From positions 103,946,529 to 104,010,528 of the forward strand of contig OZ024902.1 in NCBI GenBank assembly GCA_964017125.1: 64,000 bases of DNA, given 5' to 3'. Positions 57,000-64,000 of this stretch are shown in pieces (positions within the stretch are counted from its first letter, which is position 1; each line of letters opens with the position of its first letter). The translations under genes were made by a program, and so were the position numbers. This DNA comes from Flabesymbios commensalis (lineage: Eukaryota; Annelida; Polychaeta; Terebellida; Flabelligeridae). Below the pieces are notes generated by a model that saw only the letters and a list, made by a program, of their open reading frames with translations, did no database searches and was not told where the DNA came from.

Positions 57000-59735
57000 C
57001 AGCGTTACAATTATCTAAACATCATCCTCACATGTTCCACCATTTGGCTCTCGTTTGGACCCTCACTAGTCATCTAGATTGTATCCTCACCAGTTACACT
57101 GTTACAATCACTTAGACTTTATCCTCACCAGTTACACTGTTACAATCATCTAGATTGTATCCTCACCAGTCACACTGTTACAATCATCTAGACTTTATCC
57201 TCACTAGTTACACTATTACAATCACGTAGACTTTAACCTCACCAGTTACACTGTTACAATCATCTAGATTTTATTCTCACCAGTCACACTGTTACAATCA
57301 TCTAGACTTTATCCTCACCAGTTACACTGTTACAATCATCTAGACTTTATCCTCACCAGTTACATTGTTACAATCATCTAAGACTTTATCCTCACCAGTT
57401 ACACTGTTACAATCATCTAGATTTATCCTCACCAGTTACACTGTTACAATCATCTAGACTTTATCCTCACCAGTTACACTGTTACAGTCATATAGTCTTT
57501 ATCATCACCAGTTACACTGTTACAAAAATCTAGACTTTATCCTCACCAGTTACACTGTTACAATCATCCAGATTGTATCCTCACCAGTTACACTGTTACA
57601 AACACTTAAACTTTATCCTCACCAGTTACACTGTTACAATAATCTAGACTTTATCCTCACCAGTTACACTGTTACAATAATCTAGACTTTATCCTCACCA
57701 GTTGCACTGTTACAATCATCTAGACTTTATCCTCACCACTTACACTGTTACAATCATATAGTCTTTATCCTCACCAGTTACACTGTTACAATCATCTAGA
57801 TTTTATCCTCACCACTTACACTCTTACAATCATCTAGACTTTATCTTCACCAGTTGAACTGTTACAATCATCTAAATTGTATCCTCACCAGTTACACTGT
57901 TACAATTATTTAGACTTTATCCTCACCAGTTACACTGTTACAATCATCTAGACTTTATCCTCACCAGTTACACTGTTACAATCATCTAAATTTTATCCTC
58001 ACCAGTTACACTGTTACAATCATATAGTCTTTATCCTCACCAGTTACACTGTTACAATCATCTAAATTTTATCCTCATCAGTTACACTGTTACAATCATT
58101 TAGACTTTATCCTCGCCAGTTACACTGTTACAATCATCTAGATTGTATCCTCACCAGTTACACTGTTACAATCATCTAGACTTTATCCTCACCAGTTACA
58201 CTGTTACAATCATCTAGACTTTATCCTCACTAGCTACACTGTTACAATCATCTAGACTTTATCCTCACCTATTACACTGTTGTAATCATCTAGACTTTAT
58301 TCTCACCAGTTACACTGTTACAATCATCTAGACTTTATCCTCACCAGTTACACTGTTACAATCATCTAGAATTTATCCTCACCAGTTACACTGTTACAAT
58401 AATCTAGACTTTATCCTCACCAGTTAAACTGTTACAGTAATCTAGACTTTATCCTCACCAGCTACATTGTTAAAGTCATCTAGACTTTATCCTCACCATT
58501 TACACTGTTACAATAATCTAGACTTTATCCTCACCAGTTACACTGTTAAAGTCATCTAGACTTTATCCTCACCAGTTACACTGTTACAATAATCTAGACT
58601 TTATCCTCACCAGTTACACTGTTACAATCATCTAGATTGTATCCTCACCAGTTACACTGTTACAATCAATTGAACTTTATCTTCACCAGTTACACTGGTA
58701 CAATAATCTAGACTTTATCCTCACCAGTTACACTGTTACAATCATCTAGATTTTATCCTCACCAGTTACACTGTTACAATCATCTAGATTGTATCCTCAC
58801 CAGTTACACTGTTACAATCACTTGAACTTTATCTTCACCAGTTACACTGGTACAATAATCTAGACTTTATCCTCACCAGTTACACTGTTACAATCATCTA
58901 GACTTTATCCTCACCAGTTACACTGTTACAATCATCTAGATTTTATCCTCACCAGTTACACTGTTACAATCATCTAGACTTTATCCTCACCAGTTACATT
59001 GTTACAAAAATCTAGACTTTATCCTCACCAGTTACACTGTTACAATTATCTAGATTGTATCCTCACCAGTTACACTGTTACAAACACTTAAACTTTATCC
59101 TCACCAGTCACACTGTTACAATAATCTAGACTTTATCCTCACCAGTTACACTGTTACAATAATCTAGACTTTATCCTCACCAGTTACACTGTTACAATCA
59201 TCTAGACTTTATCTTCACCAGTTGAACTGTTACAATCATCTAAATTTTATCCTCACCAGTTACACTGTTACTATCATATAGTCTTTATCCTCACCAGTTA
59301 CACTGTTATAATCATCTAAATTTTATCCTCACCAGTTACACTGTTACAATCATCTAGACGACTTTATCCTCACCAGTTACACTTTTACAATCATCTAGAC
59401 TTTATCCTCACCAGTTACACTGTTACAATCATCTAGACTTTATCCTCACCACTTACACTGTTACAATCATATAGTCTTTATCCTCACCAGTTACACTGTT
59501 ACAATCATCTAGATTGTATCCTCACCAGTTACACTGTTACAATCATCTAGACTTTATCCTCACCAGTTACACTGTTACAATCATCTAGACTTTATCCTCA
59601 CCAGTTACACTGTTACAATCATCTAGACTTTATCCTCACCAGTTACACTGTTACAATCATCTAGACTTTATCCTCACCAGTTACACTGTTACAATCATCT
59701 AGACTTTATCCCAACCAGATGACCAGATACAGTAT
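57000..59735. repeat. 38-bp satellite/minisatellite array, about 70 units
   Basis: The unit is TCACCAGTTACACTGTTACA-ATCATCTAGACTTTATCC. It starts degenerately near 57,000, becomes regular by about 57,080 and ends near 59,720, with one worn unit to about 59,775. Variant units (AACACTTAAAC, CATATAGTC, GTTGAACTG, CTTGAAC with CTGGTAC) recur at spacings that are multiples of 38 bp, showing that blocks of units were copied together. No coding potential. Confidence 0.97.
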
Positions 59736-59779
59736 GCCTATCATCTATAGACTTCATCCTCACTTTCTACTGGAATGGA

Positions 59780-62185
59780 TAATGCTTCATTCTAATGTAG
59801 TGATGTATATTGACTCACCAATACAAGAAGTATCAACATTATGGGGCTGATAATTAGTACGATATTTATTATTTATATTCACGACTATACTACCCGTATT
59901 GCGTGTGTCTCAAGTTGTTATTCTATTTTTTTTCAGGAATAGGCGAGTATTTTAAAATTTTAAATTGTTTACTTTTTTAAATATAATGATAATTCTTTTT
60001 CGTGTCTTCGACGTGAAATTCAATACAGTCGCGTTTAATGAAACAATCCTCAGCTGTTTATTCAGGTCACAAAAGGCAACATCTGCTGGACTGGACTGGT
60101 AGACCGAATAATTATTTATTATTTATAAAATTTATTTTTGTGTTGTTGCTCTTTCGACAGCTGTATTTTCATCAAAGTCATTTTTTGAAATAACGTATTT
60201 TTTGGAGAGCTTTTTTTTGCAGAAGTTAATTACGATTCCTATTAAAATAAAAGATAACTTTTTAATTGGTAGTTGAGACCGGGCATCTCGTTAGACGTAC
60301 AATGTGCTTGCCTATGTTTTCTGCAGGTTTTTTGAGACGCTAATAAAGAGGTAAAAGATAATTGTTAAATGTTTAAAGCATGATCAGTAAGCTACATTAG
60401 CAACCTTCATCCAAAGTTAGTTTTATGATTAAGATATTAGCCCACTTTTATCACTCGATATTGGCTGAAGTGTTTAACACCCACGTATGGGCATGTGTTA
60501 CTTAATCACAAACATGACTTTTGTGGGCCAAGTATAATATATGCTCTACTACAACCAGCAACATTTAGTCATGTTATCTTATAATGGACGTTGTCTGGAG
60601 TAGAGTACCACACTTGGGTCAATTGTGTTCACAAAATACATGTCGATTAAAATAACCTAAATCATATACACGTACTAGCATTTTTTATAAATATTGGTAT
60701 CAGGTAAATCTGTTAGTACCCGTATAATATGAAAAACAAATTAAATGCATGAATGCTTTTGTAGTACTTTTGTATGTATTTTTAAGTAGACTTTTATTTT
60801 TTTGTCATTCTCCTTTACTTGTAATAAGCTTGATGCAAAAATCCTATGATATGATCTTGAACGCTAATTAATCATTTCTTTTCATTTTTTTTCTATTTGA
60901 CACTTGATATACAGTAAATAATTAAAAGCTGGAAGCGAAACGAGAAAACAGAGTAAATGGTAAATAACCCTAATTCATTTCGTTGTCAAAGCGAGTCGAG
61001 CTTGATTCATGTTTGTTACTTAACTAGGGGTCTCTAATCGTCTCATGTCCTCTTCGTTTCAACCAACTGTCTTTATCACTAAGTACTTTCATTTCAGCTG
61101 TATTTTTTTGCTACATTTAATTTGAAGTATGATTGGAACTAGAGAGAAAGAGCGTGTCGCTCACATAAAAAATGGAATAACGTTTCGAGTGAAGCGTCAA
61201 TAGGGCAAAATGGGACAATCCTAATCAGTGGTATTGAATTCGTTCTGTATTGAATGGGGTAAGAATGGCGAGGGGCTGTCGACTTCCTGTTGGGGACACG
61301 TGCGACACGCACGCGCTCCACGTGACCCGGGCACTCGCCAGGGGGACGCCAGTAAAGTGGGCGTTTTTTCTCACAGAGACTGCTGTATCCCTGATTCCAT
61401 CACCCCTTACAAGGCAAGGACACAGGTGCGTGTCTTCCCATGCCTCCAACCACCTTCTCTGGTCCGCTACCCAATACTGTTATTCAGATAAAATCAAAAC
61501 TTTGTTATGTTATATTGACTATAACAACATTTATATACAAAACGCGCATGCATGCATATATCTGTGGATACATATAAAAATTGAAGTGCGAATATATTTA
61601 AAACATTTCGATTAAGAAACATTACAATCCTAAAAAACATAAATTCAATGTGTTGTTGAAATTATTTTGTAATTTTAATGAGCATAGGCGATAAACTTGA
61701 GGCGGAAAAAACATATATGTATATAATGTTTTAGTATTTTACCGGAGTGCATGGTAGTATGCATTAAAACACTTTTATAATTTGAGAAGTACAGTAAAAT
61801 ACTGAACTGTTTGTCAGCAAGGATCACAGGACTTAATGTGTTCCGGAGTGCTGGTCCTGATTGCAGTTAGACGCTGCATAGTAGTTAATCTGGCGGTATA
61901 ATAGCGGCGGCTCAGCTAACGCTATTCAACTAAACCTGTTATGCAGGCCAAAGAGAGTGCACACACTCAGGTTGTTGCAGTGCCCGTCATGCAAAACGGC
62001 AACTACTCCAAAACCCTTTAACTCTCCTTTCCTTGACCTGGAAGTATGGACTTTATTGACATGCTAATGGGCTTTTAACAATTTTTGCAATATTAATAAT
62101 TATTCTAGCTTCAGTATCTAAAAAAATGTAACAGAGTTGCGCAAGGATTATTTCTCTTTGAATCATCCACTTTTTTAGCTAATCT
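59780..62185. other. No gene recognised; AT-rich
   Basis: Only overlapping short frames at 61,139-61,615 stand out. They sit in a modestly GC-richer patch and have no recognised domain. Confidence 0.45.
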
Positions 62186-62262
62186 ATGACATGATATACT
62201 GTGATATACTGTGCCGTACTGTTCTGTCTTGTTATGTTTTATTCTGTTCTTTCAAAATACAG

Positions 62263-62471
62263 GTGTAGCGTATTCTTCCGGAAGCTGTACCGCAAAAAAC
62301 ACTTGTGGATACTCACTGGAAAAATATGTAGTATTATATTTTATAAATTCCGGGATGCCTACTCGATATGTTGAATATATCGCTAAAAAGTCACTTGTAT
62401 CAGAAATACATAAGGAGATACTGTATGTATGTCTGCTTGTATGCAATAAACAAGTTTATTACACACATTGA
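62263..62471 (+). other. Weak candidate terminal exon
   Basis: A pyrimidine-rich stretch ending TTCTTTCAAAATACAG resembles a 3' splice site. The frame that follows (starting GVAYSSGSCTAKNTCGYS) stays open to TGA at 62,469-62,471, with AATAAA at 62,445-62,450 inside it and a possible donor GTATGT at 62,423. I recognise no protein family. Chance is the more likely explanation. Confidence 0.15.
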
Positions 62472-62570
62472 CACGTGTATTACAACCACCGAAGTAAATC
62501 TAGGTCATTTCGACGAGCTGAATCAACTTTAAGCTGTGTATACTATAAGAGTGCCCACAATTTTTGTTGC

Positions 62571-63130
62571 CACTCCGTGACGATGAATTATTACTGGGGT
62601 CACCTGGTGAATGTACAAGATATCACCCACCGCAACACGTGTTTCAGTTTATAGTCATCATTCTTGTACTTTCTTGTACTTGTACTATTCCCAACAAATA
62701 TATCAAAACTGTCAAGTGTTTGCACATTTGTGACTAAGTTGACTTTTTTTTGCATTTTGTTTTATGAACAGCGTCCACTCCGTGACGATTTTTTGAAAAA
62801 ATAGCTTAGGTAAAGTTGGGTGGGTCCAGTATCGTCTGCTATTTTAACACAATCAAAAGGCGATAAAAATAATCTGGCAAACAAAAACTTCCAACCCCCT
62901 TCATTTTCTCCCATACATTGACTTTAGATTTTTCTGTAAATATGGGTGTTTATATCATTTGGCAATGGTCTATATAACTGTTATACCCGATTTGTTTTTC
63001 CCATACCCTAAATTAAGATTTGACAGGTAAACACGACTCAATGTTTTTTTTATCACATGCTATGATAATTCAGATTGATAGCATATTTTTAAAATGGCAA
63101 TATACAAACGGAAATTACTACTCCGTGACA
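62571..63130 (+). repeat. Three copies of ACTCCGTGACRA
   Basis: CACTCCGTGACGAT at 62,571-62,584 and 62,776-62,789, and TACTCCGTGACAA at 63,118-63,130. The spacing (205 and 342 bp) is irregular and the flanks are not otherwise alike. A reversed CTCF-like CACCTGGTGAATG lies at about 62,601. Confidence 0.45.
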
Positions 63131-63255
63131 ACAAACTTATTCTGCTACATAGCATCCCACTACATGTTAGAGTACTGTAGCTCAAAAAGGCAGTTTTAAA
63201 TGTATCTATGGTGAGCTAAAATAGTTAGGCTGAGTGTGTACATGCATTTATTTAA

Positions 63256-63494
63256 CCCTTTGATCGCCAAATTATTCAATTTCAATTTTCACCCACTTGA
63301 AGTTGTGTCTCGATGACGCGATCCACAACTTCAAGTGAGTGAAAATCATTCAGATTTCACAAAATAGAGGTAAACTCTTTTCAAATCTTGCTGGTTGATG
63401 TCACATTTGATCTTTAACATATTTTAAATGTGGTACTTAATGCATCAATAAAAAATTGAAAACCCGATTATATGCTGCACCGGTGATTAAAGGG
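63256..63494 (+). mobile_element. TTAA-A element, complete (239 bp)
   Basis: TTAA at 63,252-63,255 and 63,495-63,498. CCCTTTGATCGCC ... GGTGATTAAAGGG: the two ends have changed together (GATCGCC / GGTGATT) relative to the other copies. Hairpin CACTTGAAGTTGTG / CACAACTTCAAGTG. Confidence 0.9.
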
Positions 63495-63499
63495 TTAAA

Positions 63500-64000
63500 G
63501 GACTAGCCCAACACCTAGTTTTACTCATGGTTGTCAGGTGCATCAACAGTCATTGAATTGTTATTTTTATTGTTAAACTGCTTTAGGCTGATGATATTTT
63601 TACAATATAAAATAACATTAACCAACTATTAATATACCAGGCAAGTTTAAACTTTTTGACAGCCATCTGTTATAACAGATTATTCAATCTGTTCGTACAG
63701 ACTCTCAATATATTATAACATATTTCTTACTGATACAAAAACTTCAATCCAAAGATCCGTAATGTTTAACTATTTATCGTTGTCTATCAGGACAACATAG
63801 CAGTTAGCCCCATTTTCACTTGAGGAAGCCAATTATAAACTTACTACATAGTGTACATTGTGCAAAAAATATTCCAATGTTAAGTTAATTTATCAATTTT
63901 GTTTTGTGTGATTCCATATTTCATAGATTATCACATAAAATTGATTTTTATCTAGTTACATGTATATAAGACATTTACTACACAGAACTATCTATATAAA
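63500..64000. other. No gene recognised
   Basis: AT-rich to the end of the window, with no repeat family member seen. Confidence 0.5.

Noticed and set aside
57000-59735. CRISPR array
   Set aside because: The 38-bp units are contiguous with no unique spacers; it is a eukaryotic satellite.

Overview
The window looks like AT-rich nuclear DNA of a metazoan, most plausibly a highly heterozygous marine invertebrate; a mollusc is a guess that I cannot prove from sequence alone. I see no bacterial-style operon, no rRNA, no CRISPR array and no intact, recognisable host protein gene in 64 kb. Nearly all supportable features are repeats, small non-autonomous mobile elements and tandem arrays. Family names used here are my own working labels.

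Four families dominate. (1) PAL: near-perfect inverted repeats of about 109 bp (GTTGGGCCAGCG / CGCTGGCCCAAC arms around a CGTCGTAGACG-type loop, outer ends CCCAGCAAACACGAGACG), with about 30 whole or partial copies. (2) TTAA elements: 170-240 bp, starting TTAA-CCC and ending GGG-TTAA like piggyBac-type MITEs, with an internal hairpin. Subgroup A begins CCCTTTAACCGCC, B begins CCCTTACAACGCTGAA, and C and D are relatives. (3) SINE-1 and SINE-2: tRNA-derived SINEs read on the minus strand. (4) A single 5'-truncated LINE at 54.9-55.7 kb, which is the only clear protein-coding homology.

Layout. 1-8.4 kb: old dispersed repeats, a 298-bp direct-repeat pair, a dyad cluster, CTCF-like motifs and a full SINE-2. 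8.4-18.8 kb: PAL, TTAA and SINE copies, tetranucleotide microsatellites at 9.8-10.3 and 11.7-12.1 kb, and a 70-bp minisatellite at 17.2 kb. 18,820-27,536 and 27,737-36,216 are two near-identical versions of one 8.5-8.7 kb segment on either side of a 200-N gap. The duplication borders coincide with the gap edges, so this is most likely two unmerged alleles. Comparing them shows a TTAA element present in one and absent from the other, and several rearranged hairpins. 36.2-50 kb: dense PAL and TTAA copies, a perfect 120-bp palindrome at 38.9 kb, three TTAA elements in a row at 46 kb and a GC-rich island at 48.1-49.0 kb. 50-56.3 kb: a candidate promoter-like cluster, SINE fragments and the LINE tail. 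57.0-59.7 kb: a 38-bp satellite of about 70 units with higher-order structure. 59.8-64 kb: mostly featureless AT-rich DNA, one weak candidate exon and a TTAA-A copy.

There is no set of cooperating genes to describe. The coherent theme is hairpin-forming non-autonomous DNA and its instability, visible because both alleles of one segment are present.
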